64,000 nt of DNA from Candidatus Margulisiibacteriota bacterium (GTDB lineage: Bacteria; Margulisbacteria; Riflemargulisbacteria; GWF2-39-127), in contig QKMY01000019.1 of the NCBI GenBank assembly GCA_003242895.1, positions 62,001 to 126,000 of the forward strand. Direction: 5' to 3'. A program made the position numbers and the translations under genes. Below the pieces are notes generated by a model that saw only the letters and a program-made list of their open reading frames with translations, did no database searches and was not told the origin of the DNA. Of the stretch, positions 10,280 to 19,068 are shown in pieces. Position 1 is the stretch's first letter. Each line of letters starts with the position of its first letter.

Positions 10280-12355
10280 ATGTATTGTATCTATACAATT
10301 ACTATTATTATATTTTTAATGATAACTCCAATTAATGCGGACATAAGTCCTGATGCCATGGGACTTCCGGCCCGTTATCAAGCTATGGGACTGTCGCCTG
10401 TAGCATATCAGGGGGACATAAATAATTTGTTTTATAATCCTGCCGGTATTAACCATTATTCTTCCTGTCAGGCATTATCCGTCTATAGTAGATTAATATC
10501 CGAAATTGATTATAGGATACTTGGGTTTTCTTTCCCATTGTGGGGCAGCACTCTTGGTTTCGGAATCAATTCGATATCCGTCGGGCAAGTACCGTATGCG
10601 ACTTCCTTTGATCCCGTAAACGGAAACCCTGTTTTGGCCCAAAAAGATTATTCTAACAATCTTTACCAGGTTTCTATCTCTCATTCTTTTGGTAGTGTTT
10701 GGGATCAGGGACTGCCGTTAACTCTCGGATGCTCCCTGAAATATTTTCAACAGGGTATTCTTGGTGTCGCCCCTCTATCAGGCTCAGGTATTGGAATCGA
10801 TCTTGGGATGATCTATGAATTGCGTAAAAATCTGGCATTGGCTTTTGTTCTCAAAAATCCTTACGCTAAGGTATCCTGGCAAACAGGAAGAAAAGAGTCG
10901 CTTGATAGGTCGTTGCTTGCCGGGTTTACTTCGGATTGGTTCAATGCTGATATGAATGTAGCAGGTAACGTTGAATACAATCTGACAAACGCTTCTTATT
11001 ATTTGATGGGCGGTGCTGAATATACCTATAAAGATACATTTACTTTCAGGGCGGGTTATAAAGACAGGCCTTATGCAAGTATTAATAACAAGCCGGAAAA
11101 GTCCGGTACGTTATCTTTTGGAGCAGGAATAAAGATTGGTGATTTTAACCTGGATTATGCCTATGTTCCTTATTATCTGATACCTGAGGATACTTCTCAT
11201 TATCTATCAATTTCATTTGTTCCATTCCAAACTAAACAAGAGGTTTTTGTAATTAATTTGCCTACTGATAATCAGGTTGTTTATGATCCCTTCATTTTAA
11301 TAGAAGGAGTGGCAAATCTGAATATTAATAATCTAACAATCAATAATGCAAGAGTTACTGTTGAAGATGACGTATTTGTCGTTCCGGTAATGCTCAATTA
11401 TGGAGAGAACAAAATTATCGTAGATGCTGGTGCCAAACGAGGTGAAAATCATCATTATGAGAGAAAAGTTCTGAGATTGAGGCAGTTCAACGATATCCCC
11501 GATGATTACAAAGGCCGTATAGCTTTTGATGTCATGTATGCCTATGATATTGTACAAGGTAATGAGCAAGGAAATTTTTTTCCTCAAGAGAATATTGACC
11601 GGTCGAGTTTTACGGCTTCGGTTATGAAGTTAAAAGGGCAGGTCACTAAAGTATATTTTGATAAAAAACGCAAAGAAGACCACTCGTTCAAGCAAGTGAG
11701 TGATTTGCTCGACTTTGATAATCGGGATTGGGCTGGAGAATATCTTACACAGGCAAAAAAAGAGGATATTATTGTCGGCTATCCGGATATGACGTTACGT
11801 CAGAAGAGTTATATTTCTCGTGCTGAAGCTATGACAATAATTGCCAGAGTTGAACGTTTGTCAGACAAAAAATCAAGGAAAAAGGTTGTTACGGATGTTA
11901 ACAATGAGGTGGTATGGGTTGATAGGGATAATTGGTCGTATCCTTATGTAAACACACTTAAACAGGCGAAATTCCTTGATTATATAGACAACGGCAAGCA
12001 ATTTATGATTGATTATATATTTACGCCTGAAGAAAAAGAACAGTTTGTTGCTTACGTTAGTGAGAAATCCATGTCGGTTTCCGTATCTAATAATACTGAA
12101 GCAAGTGATACGAGTACAATCAATATTCCACTAATAAATGCGCCCCCGGTTAAAGGCTTGATGCCAATAAATGAGGTGTACGCTTTTCTCGAGACGCCTG
12201 AAGGTAGGAATATTTACTACAGTTTTCTCAGAGAAAGTGAATTTATAAAGAAACCAATCAAGAAGTTTGAGCTTATCGAAATGCTTTCAAAAACTTCGCT
12301 ATTTCAGTCATTTTTAACCAACATCGGTATTTCAATGTTACCTCAAAAGAAATGA
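10280..12355 (+). CDS. PorV-like outer-membrane beta-barrel fused to Ig-like and SLH domains
   Basis: An in-frame ATG lies 30 bases earlier (10250), but the ATG at 10280 has GAGG at 10271-10274 and begins a clean signal peptide (MYCIYTITIIIFLMITPINA), so I place the start there (691 residues). Residues 20 to about 325 match the PorV/PorQ barrel type: DAMGLPARYQAMG, then NLFYNPAG, then alternating beta strands. Residues about 330-430 form an Ig-like domain. Residues about 440-630 hold three S-layer-homology-type units: one opening FNDIPDDYKG, one with GYPDMTLRQ...ISRAEAM, and a poorer third. In the families, PorV is an outer-membrane component of type IX secretion and SLH domains bind cell-wall polymers. 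This protein may therefore join outer membrane and wall, or handle export of its upstream partner. Both roles are inferred. Confidence 0.8.
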   Translation: MYCIYTITIIIFLMITPINADISPDAMGLPARYQAMGLSPVAYQGDINNLFYNPAGINHYSSCQALSVYSRLISEIDYRILGFSFPLWGSTLGFGINSISVGQVPYATSFDPVNGNPVLAQKDYSNNLYQVSISHSFGSVWDQGLPLTLGCSLKYFQQGILGVAPLSGSGIGIDLGMIYELRKNLALAFVLKNPYAKVSWQTGRKESLDRSLLAGFTSDWFNADMNVAGNVEYNLTNASYYLMGGAEYTYKDTFTFRAGYKDRPYASINNKPEKSGTLSFGAGIKIGDFNLDYAYVPYYLIPEDTSHYLSISFVPFQTKQEVFVINLPTDNQVVYDPFILIEGVANLNINNLTINNARVTVEDDVFVVPVMLNYGENKIIVDAGAKRGENHHYERKVLRLRQFNDIPDDYKGRIAFDVMYAYDIVQGNEQGNFFPQENIDRSSFTASVMKLKGQVTKVYFDKKRKEDHSFKQVSDLLDFDNRDWAGEYLTQAKKEDIIVGYPDMTLRQKSYISRAEAMTIIARVERLSDKKSRKKVVTDVNNEVVWVDRDNWSYPYVNTLKQAKFLDYIDNGKQFMIDYIFTPEEKEQFVAYVSEKSMSVSVSNNTEASDTSTINIPLINAPPVKGLMPINEVYAFLETPEGRNIYYSFLRESEFIKKPIKKFELIEMLSKTSLFQSFLTNIGISMLPQKK

Positions 12356-12407
12356 TGTCCACATGCCGCCATTATCTATTAATTCATCTGTTATAACCTA
12401 AAATGGT

Positions 12408-12456
12408 ACATAATTGTGTTTTGCTTTTTTTAAAAAGTACAATTATGTTGGGTTTT
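12408..12456 (+). terminator. Probable terminator after the PorV-like gene
   Basis: A perfect 10-bp inverted repeat (ACATAATTGT at 12408-12417, ACAATTATGT at 12439-12448) has T/A-rich inner bases that can pair further, and is followed by GGGTTTTT. It sits 52 bases past the stop at 12355. The stem is AT-rich, so efficiency is uncertain. Confidence 0.5.
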
Positions 12457-12494
12457 TATTTGCGGACGACGAGTGAATTCGTTATAAAAAGTCT

Positions 12495-12510
12495 TGGCAT
12501 AAAAAATGCA
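12495..12510 (+). promoter_or_regulatory. Sigma-54-like -24/-12 promoter upstream of glutamine synthetase
   Basis: TGGCAT at 12495-12500 and ATGCA at 12506-12510 place GG and GC with the canonical sigma-54 spacing (consensus TGGCAC, 5 bases, TTGCA). It lies about 280 bases ahead of the glutamine synthetase start. No enhancer site was identified, and an AT-rich region can produce such a match by chance. Confidence 0.4.
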
Positions 12511-12706
12511 TTTTGCGATTGGGGAGTATCCAATAATCCTTCTATCGATTTAGCAGTTTGTCGATGATGGATAAATGGAAGGAGGGGTTGGGCTGTTTCC
12601 GGTGAAAATGATGTAAAATAGACGTTGTAAAACGTTAGAAAAGTCAGAAAATGCGAAATATAATAACTTTAAAAATGAAAAATACAAGAATAATGCAAAA
12701 AATGCT

Positions 12707-12736
12707 TTGACAATGAATGTTGTGGTCTTATATAAT
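12707..12736 (+). promoter_or_regulatory. Sigma-70 promoter of glutamine synthetase
   Basis: TTGACA at 12707-12712 and TATAAT at 12731-12736 are both perfect consensus hexamers separated by 18 bases. Transcription would start near 12743, leaving a leader of about 45 bases. The upstream in-frame TTG at 12707 is the -35 box itself and cannot be the gene start. Confidence 0.8.
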
Positions 12737-12787
12737 GTAAGACGTTTTTGTGTGATAGTTTTTTATTACAAGAAGGGAGAAATTAAT

Positions 12788-14887
12788 ATGGTAATGGCTT
12801 CTAGTATTTTTGGAGAATTAACGTTTAGTAAAGGGGTAATGAAAGCGAAGCTCAATAAGTCTTCATTTGAAAAACTTTTAGCTTCTATTGAAAATGGGGA
12901 CCAGCTTGATGAAGCGATAGCAGCTGATGTCGCTCATGCGATGAAAGAATGGGCGATGGATAATGGGGCAACTCACTTCACTCATTGGTTTCAGCCAAGA
13001 AGAGGCGGTACTGCTGAGAAACATGATGCTTTTATCAGTTATGGCGATGATGGAGAGATGATCGAAAGATTTTCTGCAAAGCAGCTGATTCAATCTGAAC
13101 CGGATGCATCTTCCTTTCCTTCTGGCGGGATGAGATCTACTTTCGAAGCACGAGGTTATACTGCGTGGGATCCTACTTCTCCGGCATTTTTAATTGAAGC
13201 AGAAGATACCAGAACGCTTGTTATCCCTTCTGTTTTTCTATCCTGGACTGGGGATGTTCTCGATATTAAGACCCCGATGCTCCGTTCAATGAGAGCACTT
13301 AATGATTCTGCAATAAAATTACAAAAATTATTAGGCAACAGAGTCGCAAAGAGAATCAAGGTATATGCCGGACCTGAACAAGAATACTTTTTAATATCAA
13401 AAGATCTTTATGAAACAAGACCTGATATCCAAGTGTGTAACAGAACTCTGTTTGGTGCAGCTCCTGCAAAAGGCCAGCAAATGGAAGATCATTATTTCGG
13501 ATACATTAATGGGAAAGTAATCAGATTCATGGAAGAACTGGATATCGAGTTATATAGGAGAGGGATTCCAGCAAAAACCAGACATAACGAAGTTGCTCCT
13601 AACCAATTCGAAATAGCTCCTCTTTATGAAGAAGCTAACTTGTCAATTGATCATAACTTGCAACTTATGGACATCATGAAAACTGTTGGCGACAGGCATG
13701 ATATGGTTGCAATCCTTTCTGAAAAACCTTTTGCCGGCGTAAACGGATCAGGAAAGCATCTTAACTGGTCGCTTGGCGATAACTCAGGTTCCAATTACCT
13801 GGAGCCATCACGTTCGCCATTAAAAAATATTAGCTTTTTGATGACACTAGGCGCTATATTCCTTGGTGTTGATAAGTTCGGCGGAATATTGAGAGCTTCC
13901 GTTGCAGATGCTGGAAATGATCATCGATTAGGTGCAAACGAAGCTCCTCCTGCAATAATGTCGGTTTATCTTGGCGAATATCTTGATGGCCTATTAAACG
14001 AGATCGAAGGTATTAGCAAGCTAACAGAACAAAAAATGGCTCATATTAATCTTGGTATCCAGAACCTTCCTAAAGTTGCTAAAGATACTTCAGATCGTAA
14101 TAGAACATCTCCAATTGCTTTTACCGGAAACAAGTTTGAATTCAGAGCTGTGGGCTCTTCACATAACTGTGCTGAAGCTGCAACGATATTTAATCTGATG
14201 GTAGCCTATGGATATGAGGTAATGACTGATAAGCTTCTGCTAATGAAAGGTGATGTCAAAGAAAATGCCATTATGGTATTAAAAGATGTTTTAAAGAAAA
14301 CGAAGCATGTTCGTTTCGAAGGTAATAACTACTCTGATGAGTGGCAAAAAGAAGCTGCAAAAAGAGGCCTTCCAAATGAGAAGAATACACCTGCAGCTCT
14401 TGCGCATTATCTCAAACCGGAAGCAATTAAATTATATGAGAAATATAATATTCTTTCAGAGCGGGAACTCCATTCTAAAGTTGAAATCAAGCTTGAGAAC
14501 TATATTAAGATCAAAGAGATTGAATTCAAGACAGCTATTAATATCGCAAATACACTTGTGTTGCCTGCGATAGCCAAGCACATTTCTGTTATCGGTAAAG
14601 CAGCTGCAGCTACGCTTTCTGCCGGTATTAAATCTCCTGCTCTCTTGGGCGACCTTGAGAAATCTGATAAGCTTTATGCCGATGTTAAGACCGGAATCGC
14701 CGGATTAGAGAAATCTCTTAATTCCTGTGAAGCGGAATCTGACATTTTTAAACGTGCTAATTTGTTTGCTACAAAGGGTGTTGAATCGCTTGAAACCTTA
14801 AGAACGGCAGTAGATTCATCTGAGTTGATTGTAGCTGATGAATTCTGGCCGATGGCAAAATATCAGGAGTTATTAAATAGCCTATAG
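12788..14887 (+). CDS. glnN: Glutamine synthetase type III
   Basis: ATP-dependent ligation of ammonia to glutamate; a cytosolic nitrogen-assimilation enzyme. At 699 residues it has the size of the type III family, well above the 440-470 of type I. Family signs in order: FGELTFSKGVMK at the start, GATHFTHWFQP and TAEKHDAF near residue 80, SSFPSGGMRSTFEARGYTAWD, GPEQEYF near residue 195 (metal-binding glutamate), NQFEIAP near 272, and NGSGKHLNWSL near 319. The start is set by AAGGGAG at 12773-12779, eight bases before ATG. A perfect sigma-70 promoter lies 50 bases upstream and a sigma-54-like site further up, which would fit control by nitrogen. A strong terminator follows, so the gene is likely monocistronic. 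Confidence 0.95.
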   Translation: MVMASSIFGELTFSKGVMKAKLNKSSFEKLLASIENGDQLDEAIAADVAHAMKEWAMDNGATHFTHWFQPRRGGTAEKHDAFISYGDDGEMIERFSAKQLIQSEPDASSFPSGGMRSTFEARGYTAWDPTSPAFLIEAEDTRTLVIPSVFLSWTGDVLDIKTPMLRSMRALNDSAIKLQKLLGNRVAKRIKVYAGPEQEYFLISKDLYETRPDIQVCNRTLFGAAPAKGQQMEDHYFGYINGKVIRFMEELDIELYRRGIPAKTRHNEVAPNQFEIAPLYEEANLSIDHNLQLMDIMKTVGDRHDMVAILSEKPFAGVNGSGKHLNWSLGDNSGSNYLEPSRSPLKNISFLMTLGAIFLGVDKFGGILRASVADAGNDHRLGANEAPPAIMSVYLGEYLDGLLNEIEGISKLTEQKMAHINLGIQNLPKVAKDTSDRNRTSPIAFTGNKFEFRAVGSSHNCAEAATIFNLMVAYGYEVMTDKLLLMKGDVKENAIMVLKDVLKKTKHVRFEGNNYSDEWQKEAAKRGLPNEKNTPAALAHYLKPEAIKLYEKYNILSERELHSKVEIKLENYIKIKEIEFKTAINIANTLVLPAIAKHISVIGKAAAATLSAGIKSPALLGDLEKSDKLYADVKTGIAGLEKSLNSCEAESDIFKRANLFATKGVESLETLRTAVDSSELIVADEFWPMAKYQELLNSL

Positions 14888-14911
14888 ATTTTTGAACTTT
14901 ATTATCTTCAG

Positions 14912-14950
14912 AAAATGGAGCACCCATATGAGTGCTCCATTTTCGTTTTT
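14912..14950 (+). terminator. Rho-independent terminator after glutamine synthetase
   Basis: A perfect 12-bp stem (AAAATGGAGCAC at 14912-14923, GTGCTCCATTTT at 14932-14943) with an 8-base loop is followed by CGTTTTT. It begins 24 bases past the stop codon. Confidence 0.9.
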
Positions 14951-15085
14951 AAGTGAGCCAATTCAGGAAATTCGAAGTGTAAAACTGGGAGTAGTCCCGA
15001 TTTTTTTATTTATTATGGTCTGTTAATATTAGATATGTAAGTTAAAAGAAATTATTATATAATATATTGTGATGATACTGGTGTG

Positions 15086-15196
15086 ATGTTTTTTTCTAAG
15101 AGATGCATCGGTTGGAATTGGGTATTGATAGGATTGGGTATTGGCCTTATTTGCTGGGCCGGCAATATCTTTATATTGGTTCAATATAGTCAGTAA
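15086..15196 (+). CDS. Possible 36-residue single-span membrane peptide
   Basis: An ATG at 15086 opens 36 codons that encode a basic, cysteine-containing start, one hydrophobic span (about residues 11-32, WNWVLIGLGIGLICWAGN) and a short polar tail. It lies in the 670-base gap between glutamine synthetase and the response regulator. There is no good ribosome-binding site and no homology I recognise, so a chance open frame is a real alternative. Confidence 0.25.
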   Translation: MFFSKRCIGWNWVLIGLGIGLICWAGNIFILVQYSQ

Positions 15197-15558
15197 TGAC
15201 TACAATGTAATAATGACTTAATTTAAGATGGTGTTGGCCTGGTGTATAAGCTTTCTGTTTAATTAACCCCGAGTAAATTATGCCTGATAATAATGATTGG
15301 AATCGATTAATATGTCGATTCTTATGTGTCTTTGTTTTGTCTTATTAATCTGTTGTTGATTTAATCACATTGTCTTGCCTGCGGTATGCTCTTACAATCG
15401 CAAGGCAAACATATCAACATCTATGTATTAATTGCTTATTGTTCTATAATATAGCTATGATTTAAAATAAATGCTCAAATTTGTAAAGCATAATTTATTT
15501 TGTTTATGCAGAGAATGCTCGTTAATATATAAACATCTGCATTGAGTGGAGGATATGA
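15197..15558. other. Non-coding gap before the response regulator
   Basis: I see no gene here. The only structure noted is an imperfect inverted repeat (TTGCCTGCG at 15375-15383 against CGCAAGGCAA at 15399-15408), with no T run after it. The gap presumably holds the promoter of the two-component genes, but no convincing hexamer pair was found. Confidence 0.4.
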
Positions 15559-16206
15559 ATGAAGATAAAGATCCTTATGGTTGATGATCATAAGATAATG
15601 AGAGAAGGTCTTCGTGCGCTGCTCGAAAAAGAGTCGGAAATGGAAGTCATCTCCGAGGCAGAAAATGGCAGAAGTGCTGTTGATCTGGCAGCTAAACTGA
15701 AACCTAACCTCGTAATTATGGACGCTTCCATGGCTGATTTGAATGGAATAGAGGCTACTAGGCAAATTATCGCTAATTCTCCGGCTATTAAAGTGCTCGG
15801 GCTTTCTATGTATTCTGATAGAAGGTTCGTTACCGGGATGTTAAGCGCCGGGGCATCTGGTTATATCCTCAAAGATTGTGCATTTGAAGAATTGATAACT
15901 GCTATCCATACTGTTTTTGCAAACCAGATATATCTTAGCCCGGGAATCACGACTATTGTTATCAAAGATTATGTCGGTCGACTGTCCGCGCCGGAAGATC
16001 CCGAGTCACCGGTCCTGACAACTCGAGAGCGAGAAGTGCTCCAGCTTTTAGCTGAAGGAAAAACTACAAAACAAATTGCGACGCTTCTTTACGTGAGTAC
16101 GAAAACCATAGAGACTTACCGGCAGCAGATCATGAAAAAATTAAACATCCATAGTGTCGCGGAACTGACCAAATACGCGATACGTGAAGGATTGACTTCA
16201 TTGTAG
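15559..16206 (+). CDS. NarL/FixJ-family response regulator
   Basis: A 215-residue DNA-binding regulator switched by phosphorylation. The receiver domain (1-120) has the acidic pair D9-D10, the phospho-acceptor D55 in LVIMDAS, and K105 in GYILKDC. The C-terminal LuxR-type helix-turn-helix (about 148-212) starts LTTREREVLQLLAEG and contains the recognition-helix region VSTKTIETYRQQIMKKL. The ATG at 15559 is preceded by GGAGG at 15548-15552; an ATG four bases earlier is in another frame. The next gene, a receiver-kinase, begins 17 bases downstream, so the two probably form a signalling pair. Its target genes are not shown; the mannose-polymer module downstream is one candidate. Confidence 0.93.
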   Translation: MKIKILMVDDHKIMREGLRALLEKESEMEVISEAENGRSAVDLAAKLKPNLVIMDASMADLNGIEATRQIIANSPAIKVLGLSMYSDRRFVTGMLSAGASGYILKDCAFEELITAIHTVFANQIYLSPGITTIVIKDYVGRLSAPEDPESPVLTTREREVLQLLAEGKTTKQIATLLYVSTKTIETYRQQIMKKLNIHSVAELTKYAIREGLTSL

Positions 16207-16223
16207 CTTAAAGGGAATTAAAC

Positions 16224-17303
16224 ATGAATAAACTTATTAGAGTAATGATAATTGAGGATTTTGACGATGATGTTCTTTTGATGGTCCGTGAACTCAAGAA
16301 GGAAGGATATGAGACTATTTATGAAAAGGTAGATATTTCCAGCGGAATGGAATATTTGCTGAGAGAAAGGGTCTGGGATTTGATTATCGCTGACTATAAT
16401 CTTCCCAGCTTTAGTGCTCTTGGCGCTTTGGAAATATTAAAGAAAAGCGGTCTAGACATCCCTTTTATTATTGTTTCAGGGGTAATCGGGGAAGAGAAAG
16501 CTGTAGAGGTAATGAAAGCCGGCGCCCATGATTACGTTATGAAAAGCAATATTTCCCGGTTAGTTCCTGCTATTGAAAGAGAACTTCAAAAAGCTGAAGT
16601 TCGAAGAGAACACAAGAGAATGGAGGAGCGTATTATCATCTATCAAAACCAGCTTAGGTTTCTGGCCTCCGAACTCGCATTAACAGAGGAGCGTGAAAGA
16701 AGGCGAATTGCAACTGAACTTCATGATCGCATAGGCCAAACATTGGCGATATCAAAAATAAAGCTAAAATCTATAGTTAATTCTGATAGTTCCAATAGCA
16801 GAAAAGACCTTCTTAATGAAGTAATTAGTCTTATAGAGCAGACTATACAGGATACTCGTTCTTTAACCTTTGAGATTAGTCCTCCGATTCTTTATGAATT
16901 AGGATTTGAGGCGGCAGTCGAATGGCTGATAGAAAGGATTCCTCTCCTGTATGGTATTTCTGTAAAATTCAAGGACGATATGCAGCCAAAACCGCTTGAA
17001 GATGATATCCGGGTATTGTTATTTCAGTCAGTACGAGAATTGTTTATGAATATGATTAAACATGCTCAGGCTAAAAACGCAGTAATCTCAATCAAGAGAA
17101 AAGACAATGAAATTGTTATTGAGATAACTGATGATGGTATTGGTTTTGACCACATCGGAAGTAATAGTGTTGTTGATCGGACTGCAGGTTTTGGTTTATT
17201 CAGTATTTGCGAAAGACTCAGTTACATGGGTGGCAAAGTCGACATAGATTCGAAGCCGCAATGCGGAACCCGTATCGTATTGACCGCACCAATAAAGTCT
17301 TAA
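16224..17303 (+). CDS. Hybrid receiver/histidine kinase (HisKA_3 type)
   Basis: A 359-residue cytosolic signalling protein with no membrane span. The N-terminal receiver (1-120) has E11-D12, phospho-acceptor D57 in DLIIADYNLP, and K107. A coiled coil (about 120-160) leads to a HisKA_3 dimerisation region with ERRRIATELHDRIGQ, whose H167 is the likely phosphorylated histidine. The ATPase domain has the N-box-like ELFMNMIKHA and the G1 box DDGIGFD, followed by GFGLFSICER. It resembles NarX/DegS-type kinases that partner NarL-family regulators, which fits the regulator 17 bases upstream. The N-terminal receiver suggests that it is itself controlled by another kinase rather than sensing a ligand directly. 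Confidence 0.92.
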   Translation: MNKLIRVMIIEDFDDDVLLMVRELKKEGYETIYEKVDISSGMEYLLRERVWDLIIADYNLPSFSALGALEILKKSGLDIPFIIVSGVIGEEKAVEVMKAGAHDYVMKSNISRLVPAIERELQKAEVRREHKRMEERIIIYQNQLRFLASELALTEERERRRIATELHDRIGQTLAISKIKLKSIVNSDSSNSRKDLLNEVISLIEQTIQDTRSLTFEISPPILYELGFEAAVEWLIERIPLLYGISVKFKDDMQPKPLEDDIRVLLFQSVRELFMNMIKHAQAKNAVISIKRKDNEIVIEITDDGIGFDHIGSNSVVDRTAGFGLFSICERLSYMGGKVDIDSKPQCGTRIVLTAPIKS

Positions 17304-17645
17304 TCCGGATTAATATTCAGTTAGTTTTGTAGCCTATAAAATAATCTAATGTTGGTGCTTTATTCATTTTCCGATTAGTATCCGTAGAAACATGATAGAG
17401 CATGACCTTACATTTCATATAATTAATTTTTTCCCACTAATATACCTCTTGCGATAGATAAATAATAATCAATTATTAGCGATCGCGAGCTTCATTCTGC
17501 TACGACTTGCCACATTGCTTGTTGCGAGCTATTATATGGCCTAATATTTTTTTACTTACCATAGATCTAATATCGTTTTTTTGCTTTTCTCAGGAAGAAC
17601 TGTTCATGTTGAGAATTGTTCTGTGAGAAGAAATAGGAGGATATT
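17304..17645. other. Gap between the kinase and the mannose-polymer module
   Basis: No gene or convincing promoter is visible. A 12-bp perfect palindrome (TAATCCGGATTA, 17301-17312) overlaps the kinase stop codon. AGGAGG at 17635-17640 is the ribosome site of the next gene. Confidence 0.5.
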
Positions 17646-19001
17646 ATGAGGATTGCCATGTTATCTCCGGTTGCCTGGAGAACTCCCCCACATCATTATG
17701 GCCCTTGGGAAAGTTTTGTATCTCTACTGACTGAAGGATTAGTTGCTAGAGGCATCGACGTAACTCTTTTTGCAACTGCTGATTCGATTACCAAAGCAAA
17801 CCTTCGGGCAGCTTGTCCTATCGGTTACGAGGAAGATAAGGGTTTAATCCCGAAGGTTTGGGAATGCTTACATATATCTGAGCTTATAGAACACGCTGAA
17901 GAGTTTGATCTTATTCATAATAATTTCGATTTTTTACCACTAACTTATAGCAGTCTTATATCTACTCCAATGGTTACTACGATTCATGGGTTTTCATCTC
18001 AAGGAATTATACCGGTCTACGAAAAATATGATGGTAAGTCTAATTACATTTCAATAAGTCACGCAGATCGCTCACCTCGGTTACATTATCTTGCAAATAT
18101 TTATCACGGAATAGATATAAAACAGTTTACTTTTAATGAAATACCTCAGGATTATCTTTTGTTTTTTGGGCGGATGCATAGAGATAAAGGTGCCCGCGAG
18201 GCCATCGAGATTGCAAAAAAAAGTGGTCGAAAATTGATAATGGCAGGTATAATTCAAGATGCTGAATATTACGAGCAGGAAATAAAGCCTTTGATTGACG
18301 GAGAAAATGTTATATTTATCGGAAGTGCTGATCCTCAAAAACGAGATGAATTATTAGGGGGAGCACTAGCACTTCTCCATCCTATCAACTTTAATGAACC
18401 GTTCGGACTTTCTGTTATTGAATCTATGGCGTGTGGTACGCCTGTCATCGCTTTTAATCGTGGTAGTATGCCTGAACTTATTACTCATGGAAAGAATGGT
18501 TTTCTTGTATCCAGTATTGAAGAAGCAGTTATTGCTGTACAAGAATCTCCCACTATCAGCAGGATATATTGTCGCGATTTTGCAAAAAAATATTTCAATG
18601 CAGATCGAATGGTGGATGACTATATTAAGGCATATGAACAGATACTGGTTACAAGCAAAAGGGAAGATCACCGGCCCTGGGGATTTTATAAGGTCCTGCA
18701 CGATGCGGTTGATGCCAAGATTAAGCAGATCACTGTTTATCCTAAGATGCGTCTTAGTCTGCAAAGTCATCAGAAACGGTCCGAACATTGGTTTGTAGTA
18801 TCCGGTGAAGGAACTGTTACCATAAACGATCGGAAAATAAAGCTGAAAGCTGGAGATAATGTGGATATTCGAAGAGGAGATGTTCATAGAATTGAGAATA
18901 GTGGTCCGGCTAATCTGGTGTTTACGGAAGTTCAGGTGGGTGAATATTTTGGCGAGGACGATATCCGTCGATTTGAAGATGATTATGGTAGGGCTGCGTA
19001 A
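17646..19001 (+). CDS. GT4 glycosyltransferase fused to a mannose-6-phosphate-isomerase-type cupin
   Basis: A 451-residue two-domain protein. Residues 1-335 form a GT-B glycosyltransferase of family GT4: an N-terminal donor/acceptor fold with HHYGPWE, then FGRMHRDKG, and the EX7E motif at E251 and E259 (NEPFGLSVIES). Residues 338-445 match the cupin of type II mannose-6-phosphate isomerase/GDP-mannose pyrophosphorylase: RPWGFYKVL, then LQSHQKRSEHWFVVSG with metal ligands H375, E380 and H381, then GDVHRIEN. The pyrophosphorylase domain is absent. The likely role is mannosyl transfer combined with hexose-phosphate isomerisation or sensing; this is inferred from the domains. It leads a three-gene cluster with a GH130 protein and a second GT4 fusion, and has a strong AGGAGG ribosome site. 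Confidence 0.88.
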   Translation: MRIAMLSPVAWRTPPHHYGPWESFVSLLTEGLVARGIDVTLFATADSITKANLRAACPIGYEEDKGLIPKVWECLHISELIEHAEEFDLIHNNFDFLPLTYSSLISTPMVTTIHGFSSQGIIPVYEKYDGKSNYISISHADRSPRLHYLANIYHGIDIKQFTFNEIPQDYLLFFGRMHRDKGAREAIEIAKKSGRKLIMAGIIQDAEYYEQEIKPLIDGENVIFIGSADPQKRDELLGGALALLHPINFNEPFGLSVIESMACGTPVIAFNRGSMPELITHGKNGFLVSSIEEAVIAVQESPTISRIYCRDFAKKYFNADRMVDDYIKAYEQILVTSKREDHRPWGFYKVLHDAVDAKIKQITVYPKMRLSLQSHQKRSEHWFVVSGEGTVTINDRKIKLKAGDNVDIRRGDVHRIENSGPANLVFTEVQVGEYFGEDDIRRFEDDYGRAA

Positions 19002-19068
19002 ACAAGATAAAGCTTCATAGTGGTATTCTTTATTGGATTTATAAATGACATCTTACAAGGAGTCTATT

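Noticed and set aside
12707..12787. N-terminal extension of glutamine synthetase from a TTG at 12707
   Set aside because: The TTG is part of a perfect -35 box, and the ATG at 12788 has an AAGGGAG ribosome site and begins the family-conserved region.
14987..15007. Second terminator-like hairpin after glutamine synthetase
   Set aside because: The stem is only four base pairs; the 12-bp terminator just upstream is enough.
15375..15408. Imperfect hairpin before the response regulator
   Set aside because: There is no T run and one bulge in a short stem, so it cannot be called a terminator or a riboswitch.
17301..17312. 12-base palindrome at the kinase stop codon
   Set aside because: Palindromes of this size occur by chance, and no second copy or neighbouring promoter supports an operator.
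18366..18887. 173-codon open frame on the minus strand
   Set aside because: It lies opposite the GT4-cupin fusion and has no family pattern; the plus-strand protein is unmistakable.
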